From Phycisphaerae bacterium (lineage in GTDB: Bacteria > Planctomycetota > Phycisphaerae > Phycisphaerales > UBA1924): a DNA stretch of 37,258 nt. The stretch is taken from positions 1 through 37,258 of the forward strand of contig PAKY01000076.1 of NCBI GenBank assembly GCA_002706885.1, given 5' to 3'. A program made the translations under genes and the position numbers. Below the pieces are notes generated by a model that was not told where the DNA came from, ran no database searches, and saw only the letters and a list, made by a program, of their open reading frames with translations. Every line of letters starts with the position of its first letter. Position 1 is the stretch's first letter. Of this stretch, positions 26,301 to 35,900 are shown piece after piece.

Positions 26301-29300
26301 CCTAGATGTCGACCCCCTTGTCCGTCTAGACGCGATCCAGCGCCACCTCAAACAGCCGGCACTGCTGCGTCTCTTCACCGCAGCCGGCGTGAAAAAGGCG
26401 CTGCGCATCTACGCGACGGGAGACCTGCCCCCGCTCGACGAGGTGGCCCGGGATCTCGAGTCCGTCCGGGCTCTCAAGGGACTTCAAGCCAAGCTCGGCG
26501 GTGACGCGGCGCGGGCGGTCGGCGGCCACTGGAACGACGGTGACGCGGACTGGGACCAGATCGAGGCGATGGTTGCCTGGACAGAGCGATTCTCGAAGTT
26601 GCTAGGCGTGATCGGGCGGGACGCCGCCGCGGGCGGGCTCGCGGACGCACTGGCGGGGATGGCCTCCGGGGCGGGCGAAGCAGACCGCGTCCGGCCGCAG
26701 ACGCGAGACATCATCAACGCGTGGAACGCGTGGGCCAAGGCGTGGGCCGAACTGAAATCAACGCTCAGGACCGATTCGAGGGGAGCGCTCGGTGACAGCG
26801 CAGGCGGATGGCTGGCGGCGCTCGCTGGTGTGTTCGAGCGGTGGGCCACCCACCTCGGCGATCTCAACACATGGTGCACATGGAGGCAGGCACGCGACGC
26901 GGCGGCGGCGGCCGGTCTCGCGGAACTCGTTGATCTCTACGAGCGGGGCGGCTGCGCTCTCGACGAGGTCAACGATGCGTTCTGGCGGAGCTTCGGGCAG
27001 GCGTGGTTCACCGCGGTAGCCGACGGTGTCGAAGCCGTTCGGACCTTTAATGCCGACGCCCAAGGTGATGCGATCGCCCGGTTCCGCCGTCTCGACACCG
27101 AGTCCATCGAGCTCGCCCGCGATGTTGTGGCAGCGAAACTCGCAGCCTTGACACCTTCGACGCCGTCTTCGGCGGCCCCGCAGTCCGAACTCGGGATCCT
27201 CCGCCGCGAACTCGAGAAGCAGCGTCGCCACCTGCCGACCCGCCGGCTGATCGAGTCGATGCCCAACCTGCTGCCCAGGCTGAAGCCGTGCTTCCTGATG
27301 AGCCCGCTCTCGGTTGCCCAGTACCTCGACACCGCGCTGAAGCCGTTCGATCTCGTGGTGTTCGACGAGGCGTCACAGATCCCGGTCTGGGACGCGATCG
27401 GTGCCATCGCCCGGGGTACCGAGGTCGTCGTCGTCGGCGACTCCAAGCAGCTCCCGCCCACCGCATTCTTCAGCTCGCTGGACGGTGACGACGATGCCGA
27501 GCCGGAGGACGGCGCCGTCGACGACATGGAGTCGATCCTCAAGGAATGCAACGCCTCGGGCATTCCCAGCCTGCGCCTCACGTGGCACTACCGTAGCCGG
27601 CACGAGACCCTGATCGCTTTCTCGAACCACCACTACTACCAGAACGAGCTGCACACCTTCCCCTCGCCCGACGAGCGTTCCGCCGAGCTCGGCGTGACGT
27701 TCCGGCATATCGCGGACGGGGTGTACGACCGGGGCGAGTCGCGCACGAATCGCGTCGAGGCGACGCGCGTCGTCGAGGAAGTGGTGCGGATGCTCCGCGA
27801 TCCATCCACTACCGATTCGATCGGCATCGTGACCTTCAACCAGGCCCAGCAGCGGCTGATCGAGGATCTGCTCGACGAGCGGCGGCGGGAGCACACGGAG
27901 ATCGAATCCCACTTCACGAACGAAGTTGGCGAGCCGGTCTTTGTCAAGAACCTGGAAAACGTTCAGGGCGACGAGCGGGACGCCATCATTTTCTCTGTCG
28001 GCTACGGCCCTGATCAGACCGGCAAGCCCTCGATGAATTTCGGTCCGCTGAACAAGGACGGCGGCGAGCGACGACTGAACGTCGCGGTGACCCGGGCCCG
28101 TCGACGGCTGATCGTGTTCTCGTCGCTCACTAGCGACCAGATCGATCTCAGGCGGACGCGGGCGGTCGGCGTGAAACACTTCAAGACATTTCTCGACTAC
28201 GCCGATCGGGGGCCCCGCGCGATCGCCGAGGCTGTCTCGCTCAGCGGCAGCTCCGAGTTCGACTCCGGCTTCGAACAGGCGGTCTGGAAGGCATTGGCCG
28301 ACCGAGGCTGGGAGGTCGACACGCAGGTCGGGTGCGCCGGCTACAGGATCGATCTCGCCGTTCGCCATCCCGAGAAACCGGGGAAATACCTGCTCGGTAT
28401 CGAGTGCGACGGGGCCACCTACCACAGTGCCAAAACCGCGCGCGACCGGGACCGGCTCCGCCAGTCCGTGCTAGAAGGCCTTGGGTGGCGGATCGAGCGG
28501 GTCTGGTCGACCGACTGGCGAGTCAACCCCGGAGGCTGCCTTGAAAAACTGGTCTGTGCGATCGAACACTCGTTACAGGCACCCGAGGATCTCGTGCTAC
28601 CGGAGGAACGTCCGGTCATCGCCGCGGTGGAATCCGAAGAACCCCCGCCGAGCGATGACGAAGCGAGTGCGACCGAATACGCCGACGATGCAGTGGAAAC
28701 GGAACCTGTCTTGTACGCGGGTGCGCCTTCGGCGGCCGCGAAACCTCCGTCAAGACCGGTACGCTCCGAGATCTATGTCGCGGCCGAGGATCTAGACGGC
28801 AGGCTTAAGGCGCTGGATGTCTACGACTCAGCTTCCAAAGCAGCCCTGGTCAAAGCACTCACTCAGATCGTTGAGGTTGAAACGCCCGTCACCGAAGAGC
28901 TCGCGATGAGGAGGCTGGCCGGCGCTTGCGGGGTGCAACGTGTGACCGAGCGGTTCCGCGAACGGTTCAAAGAGGTCCGGATCGCGGCCACGCGTGCCGG
29001 ATCGATCCGGACGCAAGGTGAGGTGCTGTGGAAATCAGATCAGGATCCGGCGGAGTTCCGATCGTTCCGAACACCAGGCGACTCCGAGGCGGCCCGGAGG
29101 GATATCGAGCATGTGCCCATCGTGGAGGTCGCCAATCTCGCGGCCACTGTGCTTCGTGAGCAGTACGGGCTGCCGCGGGAGGATCTCGTGCGTGAGGTGG
29201 CGCGGGAACTCGGGGCCAGACGCACAACCGCCCGAATGTCCGAGCGGATCGGGCAGGCGATCGACCAGCTGATCGCGGCCGGTCGGGCGGCCGAGGAGAA

Positions 29301-29334
29301 CGATAAAATCTCGCCCGTCGACAGCCGAGCCTGA
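23389..29334 (+). CDS. giant DUF4011 - SF1 helicase - Vsr-like nuclease - DUF3320 protein (Hhe-like defence)
   Basis: A 1981-aa protein. A beta-rich N-terminus leads to a transglutaminase-like segment, 'GMGTCLDLSLLLAGLWEQCGLHTLVVLPEGHAIPAVW' split by C232 and H258. DUF4011 follows at about 395-420 ('RWQRRLLDLSLRNRLLNFR'). The SF1 helicase has GPPGTGKSQ (K695), VVFDEASQI (D1326-E1327), VGDSKQLPPT, LTWHYRSR, ENVQGDERD and LNVAVTRAR. The long insert between Walker A and B (about 760-1290) is alpha-helical. A Vsr/MTES_1575-like nuclease has YRIDLAV (D1655) and GIECDGATYH (E1672). DUF3320 ends the protein (about 1830-1960). From memory this matches the single-gene Hhe system. The ATG has a poor ribosome-binding site. 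Confidence 0.9.
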   Translation: MHEDQEIAVPEREPHTLACDIALEYSDRVNFAMQQNGVPLVDSVRLTLREAGQVDDLLVELTLENGDAEPWQGRIASLDPESTTSLSPDSFLLSARNLASRTEAERSSIVCRVSSPAGQVQRSFAVELLAFDQWPGVGHYAELTAAFVTPNHPRIAEILAGARQHMGELSGSDALDGYQSGSRHRASHLAEACFNALVSRRIGYISPPASFETAGQRVRLVDRIAREGMGTCLDLSLLLAGLWEQCGLHTLVVLPEGHAIPAVWTHEAHLPEAVIDEPARIRNLIELGEVIPVESTRITQPDASFASAVAAAKDRLRNPGSIFHAIDIRSSRKRGVRPLPLRDDGESGVDLGALREPATVAASSTTIDAVSLADRAEARQRGDRREEPSEAPSDRIARWQRRLLDLSLRNRLLNFRPSGRSLGLAIPDLPGVEDTLASGARFRVLPRDRTDEAFLREELKAGHLRSDATQAETQKRLLNLFRIAKSSIEETGANVLYLALGFLKWYESETSETERLAPLILLPITLIRNASGGGYTYTLSLSDEPLRPNVTLLENLRVGFGIETDGLDDLPEDESGIDVPLILRSFRSAIRDMPRWEVEETACLGLFSFNKFLMWKDLQDNLDRLKESRLVDRLVSGSEEPFDPSPFPRPEELDQKSAPDDLLCTRDADSSQLAAIRAAADGRTFVLEGPPGTGKSQTIANIIADTLARGRRVLFVAEKMAALSVVRKRLEDDGLGPFCLELHSAKASKKQVLAQLEESLDAEGARSPRQWDALCRDLQATRDRLNEYVCEMHTPRKTGESLYRVLGRLSVIGDGPSVPPPTESPAETSAEQLDTWKRAVAELHQRARPIDPPAEYPLRGIGRAEWSFSLPTEARDAIKAATGRLQGLSEASRAFLVETGVDTDPASLGQQTLHALVQAAAELQKCPVADRRLIDGRDAKGLREQLLGVVSLGRERDGLRFGLLSRYREEFLDVDPLVRLDAIQRHLKQPALLRLFTAAGVKKALRIYATGDLPPLDEVARDLESVRALKGLQAKLGGDAARAVGGHWNDGDADWDQIEAMVAWTERFSKLLGVIGRDAAAGGLADALAGMASGAGEADRVRPQTRDIINAWNAWAKAWAELKSTLRTDSRGALGDSAGGWLAALAGVFERWATHLGDLNTWCTWRQARDAAAAAGLAELVDLYERGGCALDEVNDAFWRSFGQAWFTAVADGVEAVRTFNADAQGDAIARFRRLDTESIELARDVVAAKLAALTPSTPSSAAPQSELGILRRELEKQRRHLPTRRLIESMPNLLPRLKPCFLMSPLSVAQYLDTALKPFDLVVFDEASQIPVWDAIGAIARGTEVVVVGDSKQLPPTAFFSSLDGDDDAEPEDGAVDDMESILKECNASGIPSLRLTWHYRSRHETLIAFSNHHYYQNELHTFPSPDERSAELGVTFRHIADGVYDRGESRTNRVEATRVVEEVVRMLRDPSTTDSIGIVTFNQAQQRLIEDLLDERRREHTEIESHFTNEVGEPVFVKNLENVQGDERDAIIFSVGYGPDQTGKPSMNFGPLNKDGGERRLNVAVTRARRRLIVFSSLTSDQIDLRRTRAVGVKHFKTFLDYADRGPRAIAEAVSLSGSSEFDSGFEQAVWKALADRGWEVDTQVGCAGYRIDLAVRHPEKPGKYLLGIECDGATYHSAKTARDRDRLRQSVLEGLGWRIERVWSTDWRVNPGGCLEKLVCAIEHSLQAPEDLVLPEERPVIAAVESEEPPPSDDEASATEYADDAVETEPVLYAGAPSAAAKPPSRPVRSEIYVAAEDLDGRLKALDVYDSASKAALVKALTQIVEVETPVTEELAMRRLAGACGVQRVTERFRERFKEVRIAATRAGSIRTQGEVLWKSDQDPAEFRSFRTPGDSEAARRDIEHVPIVEVANLAATVLREQYGLPREDLVREVARELGARRTTARMSERIGQAIDQLIAAGRAAEENDKISPVDSRA

Positions 29335-29608
29335 AATCCGGTGCAGGGGTTCACCGTGTTCGATGGCTTGTGGAGGATGACGCCCACGGCACGCCGCGCA
29401 GGATCACGATAGTTTGGTCGATTTGAGGTAAGCTGCATGACCACTGGCGATCGTCTCCGAAGAGTCGGCTTCGCTAAGTTCGCCAATGTGACCGTCTCTC
29501 ATCCGGCGATCAGCGTTCGGAGTAGGTCCAAGCCTCGCTCCTGTGGTCCGACGCGCCCACCTTTATGCGATGTGACCAGGTCGCGCAGTGGTAATTCTGA
29601 CGCGCTGG
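29335..29608. other. intergenic remnant between the giant helicase and the WD40 fragment
   Basis: No credible gene, RNA or repeat seen on either strand. Confidence 0.4.
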
Positions 29609-29776
29609 TCAGGGTCGCAGCTCAGAATCGCTCAACTCTCGGCCGGCGATGGCCGGCACTTTCGCCGCCAAGTAATCCAGATCCGAGCTCCAGATGCGAA
29701 CTCCGCCATCGACCCCGCTCGCCGCATACCACGCCCCATCGGGATCCACGGTGATGTCGCGTACCGGAACGGCGGC
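29609..29776 (-). pseudogene. 3' remnant of a WD40-repeat protein gene
   Basis: The minus-strand frame reads 'VPVRDITVDPDGAWYAASG' then 'VDGGVRIWSSDLDYLA', one clear WD40 blade (the PDG turn and the DG-VRIW ending). It is followed by 'IAGRELSDSELRP' and a stop, similar to C-terminal tails of bacterial WD40 proteins. Upstream the frame runs straight into the first CRISPR repeat, so the rest of the gene is gone. It has no start of its own and is best read as a truncated gene left at the array edge. Confidence 0.7.
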
Positions 29777-31656
29777 GCCGTGGTCTGACCGGAAACGTCG
29801 CTCGATTACACTAACGGGCACGTTGCGCTCGGGGCTTCGGGTGCCGTGGTCTGACCGGAGACGTCGCTCGATTACACTCGACTGCGCGGCCCGCGTGATC
29901 GCCTGAGACGCCGTGGTCTGACCGGAGACGTCGCTCGATTACACTCTTCCCCGATCCGAAATAGGCGATTCGGATGCCGTGGTCTGACCGGAGACGTCGC
30001 TCGATTACACTGTTCCCCACGCTCGAGGCCGCCTACGCCGCGCCGTGGTCTGACCGGAGACGTCGCTCGATTACACTGAAGCCGGCTTACGTCGCCCTGC
30101 CCTCCCCGCCGTGGTCTGACCGGAGACGTCGCTCGATTACACTCCGGAACGGACTCGTACCAGTTCCCCCTGAGCCGTGGTCTGACCGGAGACGTCGCTC
30201 GATTACACTGTCATCGTCGTCGCCGTCATCGCCGTCATCGCCGTGGTCTGACCGGAGACGTCGCTCGATTACACTCGGCGCACGCGGCGCAGTCGGCGAA
30301 CGTCGGCCGTGGTCTGACCGGAGACGTCGCTCGATTACACTCTACGTCGTCAGCGGCGAAGGACGCACCGGCCGTGGTCTGACCGGAGACGTCGCTCGAT
30401 TACACTGCTGTCGGTCGTGACGTTCGCGGTGCGCGAGCCGTGGTCTGACCGGAGACGTCGCTCGATTACACTTCCGCCGCGCCCGGAAGACGCACAAGGT
30501 TCGCCGTGGTCTGACCGGAGACGTCGCTCGATTACACTTGGGGTATCTGAACACGTGGTGGATGGAGGCCGTGGTCTGACCGGAGACGTCGCTCGATTAC
30601 ACTACGGCCACATGTTCCCCGGGGATTCGTTCTGCCGTGGTCTGACCGGAGACGTCGCTCGATTACACTTGTGACGGTGACGACGCCGGAGAAGGTGATG
30701 CCGTGGTCTGACCGGAGACGTCGCTCGATTACACTTACCAGATCTACTAGGAGCCGACGTCGTGGGCCGTGGTCTGACCGGAGACGTCGCTCGATTACAC
30801 TCTCGCGCAGGCCGGCACCAACCCCGACTGGGCCGTGGTCTGACCGGAGACGTCGCTCGATTACACTCGTTCGCGCCGCCCTCGAACGTGAGAACGCGCC
30901 GTGGTCTGACCGGAGACGTCGCTCGATTACACTAGATCGGTTATCTGGTCGATCCAGAATTCGCCGTGGTCTGACCGGAGACGTCGCTCGATTACACTGC
31001 CGGCCCGGTCATCCTCCGAGCCCACGTCGCCGTGGTCTGACCGGAGACGTCGCTCGATTACACTTGGGTCGCGTCCCAGGTCCGCGTAAAGTTCGCCGTG
31101 GTCTGACCGGAGACGTCGCTCGATTACACTCCGGCACCGGGGGCACCGATGGCGATCATCGCCGTGGTCTGACCGGAGACGTCGCTCGATTACACTAAGG
31201 AGTTTCGACCATGACCGGCGAATCCGGCCGTGGTCTGACCGGAGACGTCGCTCGATTACACTTGAACGTCTCCGGGAGGCCCGCCCGCCAGGGCCGTGGT
31301 CTGACCGGAGACGTCGCTCGATTACACTTCCGGCTTGTGTGTTGCACTGCTCATACCTGCCGTGGTCTGACCGGAGACGTCGCTCGATTACACTGCCCAG
31401 CTCGAACGTCGCCGAGTCACCGTTGCCGTGGTCTGACCGGAGACGTCGCTCGATTACACTACGAACCGATCGTGGAGCGCCCGGACGAAGCCGTGGTCTG
31501 ACCGGAGACGTCGCTCGATTACACTCGAGTTCTCGGGGCTGCGCAACACCAAGGGGCCGTGGTCTGACCGGAGACGTCGCTCGATTACACTCAAGCGCGG
31601 CGGGGGCTACGGCCCCCGTCGCCGTGGTCTGACCGGAGACGTCGCTCGATTACACT
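29777..31656 (+). CRISPR. Type II-C CRISPR array, 29 repeats and 28 spacers
   Basis: A 36-base repeat beginning GCCGTGGTCTGACC and ending CGATTACACT recurs 29 times: the first copy is 29777-29812 and the last 31621-31656. The 28 spacers are 29-31 bases, mostly 30. All repeats I read are identical except the leftmost, which has A for G at repeat position 18 (29794). The plus strand is the crRNA sense, because the tracrRNA anti-repeat is its complement. Each repeat contains CTGACC (positions 9-14), a 16-base gap and TACACT (31-36), so each can act as a promoter firing into the next spacer, as in known II-C loci. The 51 bases to cas2 (31657-31707) are the candidate leader. Confidence 0.98.
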
Positions 31657-31707
31657 ACCCCTTTCGTAACCGACGTTGCGACAGGGGCTTCCAACCATTC
31701 GCGCCCG

Positions 31708-32052
31708 TCAAAAGAGCATGATTTGTGCGGGGAGATCTTCTGTCGGCTGCCGCTTTTCGCCAAAGAACACCTCCATCTTCGCAAACTGTCGGTCCGTGAT
31801 GCTTACCAGCCGCACCTGGCCGCTTGGTGGCAGCACCGATCGCACCTCGCGTCGCGTCTGCTCCGCAGAGTCGGCGCTTCGACAACACCGGGCGTAGATG
31901 CTGTACTGGAGCATTGTGAAGCCGCGAGCGATCAGTTCCTTGCGAAACTTGGCGTACTGGCGCCGTGCATCGCGCGTGGTCACCGGAAGATCGAACATTG
32001 CCATCAGCCACAAAGTTCGGTACTCCGAGAGATCAATGCCGCGGAGGTGCAC
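31708..32052 (-). CDS. cas2: CRISPR-associated Cas2
   Basis: A 114-aa protein. The core 'LSEYRTLWLMAMFDLPVTTRDARRQYAKFRKELIARGFTMLQYSIYARCC' split around D21 is typical of Type II Cas2, with the metal-binding Asp at the end of the first strand. The C-terminus 'ITDRQFAKMEVFFGEKR' also fits. I chose the GTG at 32052, which has GGAGGG eight bases upstream and keeps the usual N-terminal 'LSEYR'; the first ATG would delete the first strand. The gene overlaps cas1 by 20 bases. With Cas1 it forms the spacer-integration complex. Confidence 0.93.
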   Translation of the reverse strand: MHLRGIDLSEYRTLWLMAMFDLPVTTRDARRQYAKFRKELIARGFTMLQYSIYARCCRSADSAEQTRREVRSVLPPSGQVRLVSITDRQFAKMEVFFGEKRQPTEDLPAQIMLF

Positions 32053-32956
32053 GGTGCAGACCCTCCGGGTAGAACACGCGGTCGGCCTCGCCCGCGAATG
32101 CGGCGACGAGCGAGGTCGCGGTCCGACCGATCCAGTCAAGGGCGGTACGGTTCTCGCTCGAACCACCCCAAATTCGCTCGTGAAGCACGCCGATGAGTCG
32201 GCGCTTGATTCGCGAATCGAGTGCGACATCGCCCCCGAACGATCCAACGATCTCAGCCACTTCATCATCTACCAGCGTGCGATACGGCTCGATCAGATCA
32301 TCGGCCAGCGCCCATGCGTTCTCCCGGTGGCGATGATGTAGTGCGACCGAGGCGTGCAGGCCGGCGGCACAAATCGCCCGACCGACAGCGGCCCGCACCA
32401 CGGCATACCCGTAATTCAGCAGTCGGTTCTGATCCGATGCTTCCCGTCGGCGACGGAACATCGGGTCGCCGAATAGACGGGGCCAGTAGCGTTGGGCCGC
32501 GGTACTCTCGGCGTTCTGCCGGTCGCCGGACTGGACTCGCGCCGCGATAGCACGCAGGCCGGCGTCTTCTCCGATGTGCAATTCAAGCGTGTGAGCCTGT
32601 GCTCGGATCTTGTCCTGCACGATGCCCTTCCAGAGACGCTTTCGGAGCGGTAACCCTGCGTCGAGTTGGAACCGGATCCTTTGAGTTTGCAGCGCGTTGG
32701 CCCCAAGCGGCAGCATCATGCCGACTGGAGAATGCCCGTCGTCACAGACGACGACTGATCCGCCGTGTCGCATCACGCCGGCAAGGGCGGCTCCGGAGCA
32801 GGTGACGCGAGCGTGGCCCAGCACCACGACCGCGGTCTCGGCGAGTGGGACGAAAGAGTCCGGCTCGTCCTCGATGCGAATACGTAGTCGCTCAGTGTCC
32901 AAGCTCAGGTACGCGGGACGCATCGAGACATCAATGATACGTTCACCCCCCGGCAT
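32033..32956 (-). CDS. cas1: CRISPR-associated Cas1 integrase
   Basis: A 307-aa protein of normal Type II length. The N-terminal beta domain starts 'ERIIDVSMRPAYLSLDTERL'. The catalytic helical domain has E150 ('NAESTAAQRYWPRLFG'), H208 ('ALHHRHRENAWALADDLIEP') and D220, the metal triad of Cas1. The sequence 'N-x-x-ALADDL-x-EP' is a family signature. The ATG at 32956 lies inside the end of cas9 (14-base overlap) with a GAGG upstream, so translation is coupled. It inserts new spacers at the leader end of the array together with Cas2. Confidence 0.96.
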   Translation of the reverse strand: MPGGERIIDVSMRPAYLSLDTERLRIRIEDEPDSFVPLAETAVVVLGHARVTCSGAALAGVMRHGGSVVVCDDGHSPVGMMLPLGANALQTQRIRFQLDAGLPLRKRLWKGIVQDKIRAQAHTLELHIGEDAGLRAIAARVQSGDRQNAESTAAQRYWPRLFGDPMFRRRREASDQNRLLNYGYAVVRAAVGRAICAAGLHASVALHHRHRENAWALADDLIEPYRTLVDDEVAEIVGSFGGDVALDSRIKRRLIGVLHERIWGGSSENRTALDWIGRTATSLVAAFAGEADRVFYPEGLHRAPPRH

Positions 32957-35900
32957 TCACCACCTCGCCGAGCAGCGTGACGCGAACCTTGCGAGCACCG
33001 AGTTTGCGAAGGTTGTCGCCTCGTCCCTTGATGCGAATTCGATCCTTGCCCGAAATGGCTGACGCTCTTCCGTCATGTGTGCGTATGACCTTGATTTCCC
33101 CGTCGCTGATCGAGAGCACGCGGAAGACGTCTCGCACACCCGGCTGCTTTGGGTCTTCCATCTCCAAACACTCGCCATTGGTCAGCGTGAACAGAACGCG
33201 GGCGCCCTGCGGCAGCGTTGGCCAGATCACCACGGCGGCGTTGTCATCGCGACCCGCCGCGCCAGGCCTTGCGATGGCCACGGCATCGAGAAGTGGCACC
33301 ACTGCGTGGGCCCACTGGCCTTCTCCGCCCTCATCGCTCAGCTGGTAGACCACCGTGTGGTAGTTGCTCTCGCTCTTGACTCGGCGCACGCTCGGCCCGC
33401 GGCCGATCGTCGTCGGCCTGACGGACTCGGCCACGCGTACCCGACGCAGCGTCACGGGCTTCCCCCCCTGGCCGCGAACGGTGGGCAGGTTGGCGGGGTC
33501 CTTGAACGCCTTGGCCGGGTTGGGTTCACCGAGTTCATCGAGTTTGGCTCTGATCGCTGCCTCGGCTCGTTTGTCGATGATGCGGCCTTTGGCAAGGTCC
33601 GCCGTGGTAAGCGCCGCCAACTCCGTTCTCTTTCGATGGTGTAGGTGGGCGCCGCCGGACCGGTGCGGCTTGGAGTAAATCGTGTCCTTGTGCAGACCAC
33701 CGCGAACCTTCTTCGAGACGCGCCGGGAGACGATGATCGGCTCGATCGCCGCGGCGATGTTCGCCAGAAACCCGTCCCACGGATGATCAACCGAATCGAA
33801 CGGGCGCTCCTTCTGCACGCGCTCCATGCGTTTGGCGGCGTCGCTGAGACGCGTGATCGCGGCTTGGTCGGCGCAGGCGATGACGATTGCATCGATTGTG
33901 TGATGGCGGTGATCTTCGCGGTTCTTGCCATCGTCGGCGCCCAGCAGGGCGTCAAGGTTCCAGCCCCGCCGTAGCCATGCGGTCAGCCCGCCGGAGGGAG
34001 TGAAGATCCGCTGGCGGCCGACAGCCTCGCCGACATCCTCGGCCCGCCCCCCGTACAGCAGGCCGACGTAGTCGCAGGCCATCCGCCCGATGTAGCGTGT
34101 CTCCTGCAGGTGACGTTTCGGAAAGTCCTCCTCGACTGGCTCGGCGAAACGTTGAAGCTTCTTCCGTTTCGTCAAGGGGTCGCACTTGAAGGCCCGAACG
34201 CGTTCGAGCATCGGAGCGAGCTCATCGGCGGTGTACGCGGAGACTGGAGAGCGACCTTTCTTCCGGTTGCGGTTCTCGTCGTGATAACAGATCGTCTTGT
34301 TCATGTAGGAGTTGTCGAGGCTCTGCGACAACGGCCAGATGTGCTCGACATCGAACTGAGATTCGCGGCCGAGCAAATCGGCTGCGCCGAAATGGCGGCC
34401 GGTATAGGGGCAGACCCAGCCGCACTCCTCCGCGAGCAGCCACTTCTCGATCATCCAGCGTTTCGGGGCGTCAATACCGAGCTTCGAGGCGATCGCCGCG
34501 GCGGCCCGTTCCCGTTCCCTCTCGCGCTCACGCATACGGCGGGACTGCTGCTCGCGCCTGCTCCGCCCCGACTTCAGGTCGCGGGCGAGTTCAAGATGCA
34601 CGCGCTCGGGTTTGCCCCAGCGTCGCACGATCGTATTCACGACCTTGCGAAGCTCGGTCAGTGCCCGGGCGACCGACGGGTTACGGAGATCACTTTCCCA
34701 TTCATCGAGTGGTGGGAGAACGTCCTTCGGCTCGGCTTGGGCAAACGAATCGGGAAACTCATCCTTGCGGGCCTCGCTGTAGCTCAGCCCGTCGCGGTCC
34801 ATGCGGGCAACTAGCTTCTCGAGCGCGTCGCGGCAGTGGGCTGCGTGACCCTCCTCAAGCGTCGTATCCGCGAACGCGTCGGCGGCCTCGCCGTCGAGCC
34901 CCCACCGACGCACGCCGTACCGTCGCAACGCGTCTCGATCGCGAAACGAGCGGAGCGCGTTGACGATGGCGTTCTTGTCCGTATCGCTCAAGGGGTCCCA
35001 ACGGCCGGCCCCGAACACAGCTCGGAGCTTGGCGTCGGTCCGGTGGCCGACGAGCTTCTTTTCCCCGCCACGCTCGATACTCAGCGTGCTGCCCGGCGGC
35101 AGCCCCGCCTCGCGCCGGGCCTTGGCGATTGACACGTCTCCCTCAGTTAACAGTTTGACCACGAGGGCGTCCCGCTCCGGGCTATTCAACGGACGTTCGG
35201 TGAGATCGTCCAGCACGACGCGCAGGTGATTGACCTGCTGGAACACCCGGAACCGCTGCGCGACTCGCTCCGCAATGGGGCATCGCTTCTGGCCCGCTAT
35301 GAGGGAGCATTGACCGACAAGATGGCTTTGATCCTTGAGTGGTCGCTGAAAGAAGATCGCATTCTCAATCGCAGCCCTGTGATCATCGGAGAGACCGAGC
35401 GGCTTGGCTTGGGCCTTCCAGATGCAATCGAGTTCCTCGACGTACATTTGACGAGAGGTCCATCGGCAGCGGAGGCGTTGTTCGTCCGGGTCGAGCGAGG
35501 CGAGATAGGCCCCAAGGGTGGGCGGACGATGCGAAGCGACGGCGCTGGCGAGCTCGCCGATGCTCAGCTTCATCGCAGACTTGTCTTCATCTGAACGCTC
35601 GGGAGACCTCCGGTTGCTGAGAAACCCTCTCCGTTGAGCAAGGTGATAGAGAGCCCGACCGACCTCGTCACGCTGAAGGGGCCTCACCGCTGCGGCGGCC
35701 CTCAGGCGGTAGGGCAGGTTCTGTGCGTCTCGGTGGCCGTCACCCGCCCATCGTTCGGCGAGTTCGCGGTCTAGGGCCTTCATGTATCGATCAACTTGTT
35801 CCGGAGTCTGTACCTGAGCGGGAGCTAGCAGCCCGGCGTCCATCAGTGAGCGGAGCACCTTTCTCTTCCGCCGAGCTCGACGCCATATCTGACGCCTCGT

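Noticed and set aside
27373-28425. 350-codon minus-strand frame opposite helicase motifs
   Set aside because: Antisense to the conserved SF1 motifs and nuclease; no recognisable domain.
29974-31632. Open reading frames across the CRISPR array with repeated 'PWSDRRRRSITL' and 'RGLTGDVARLH'
   Set aside because: They are artefacts of the 66-base repeat-spacer period, which is divisible by three; they shift frame when a spacer is 29 or 31 bases.
29777-31656. Spacers matching other parts of this window (self-targeting)
   Set aside because: Reading the spacers against the window by eye I noticed no long match; an exhaustive search was not possible.
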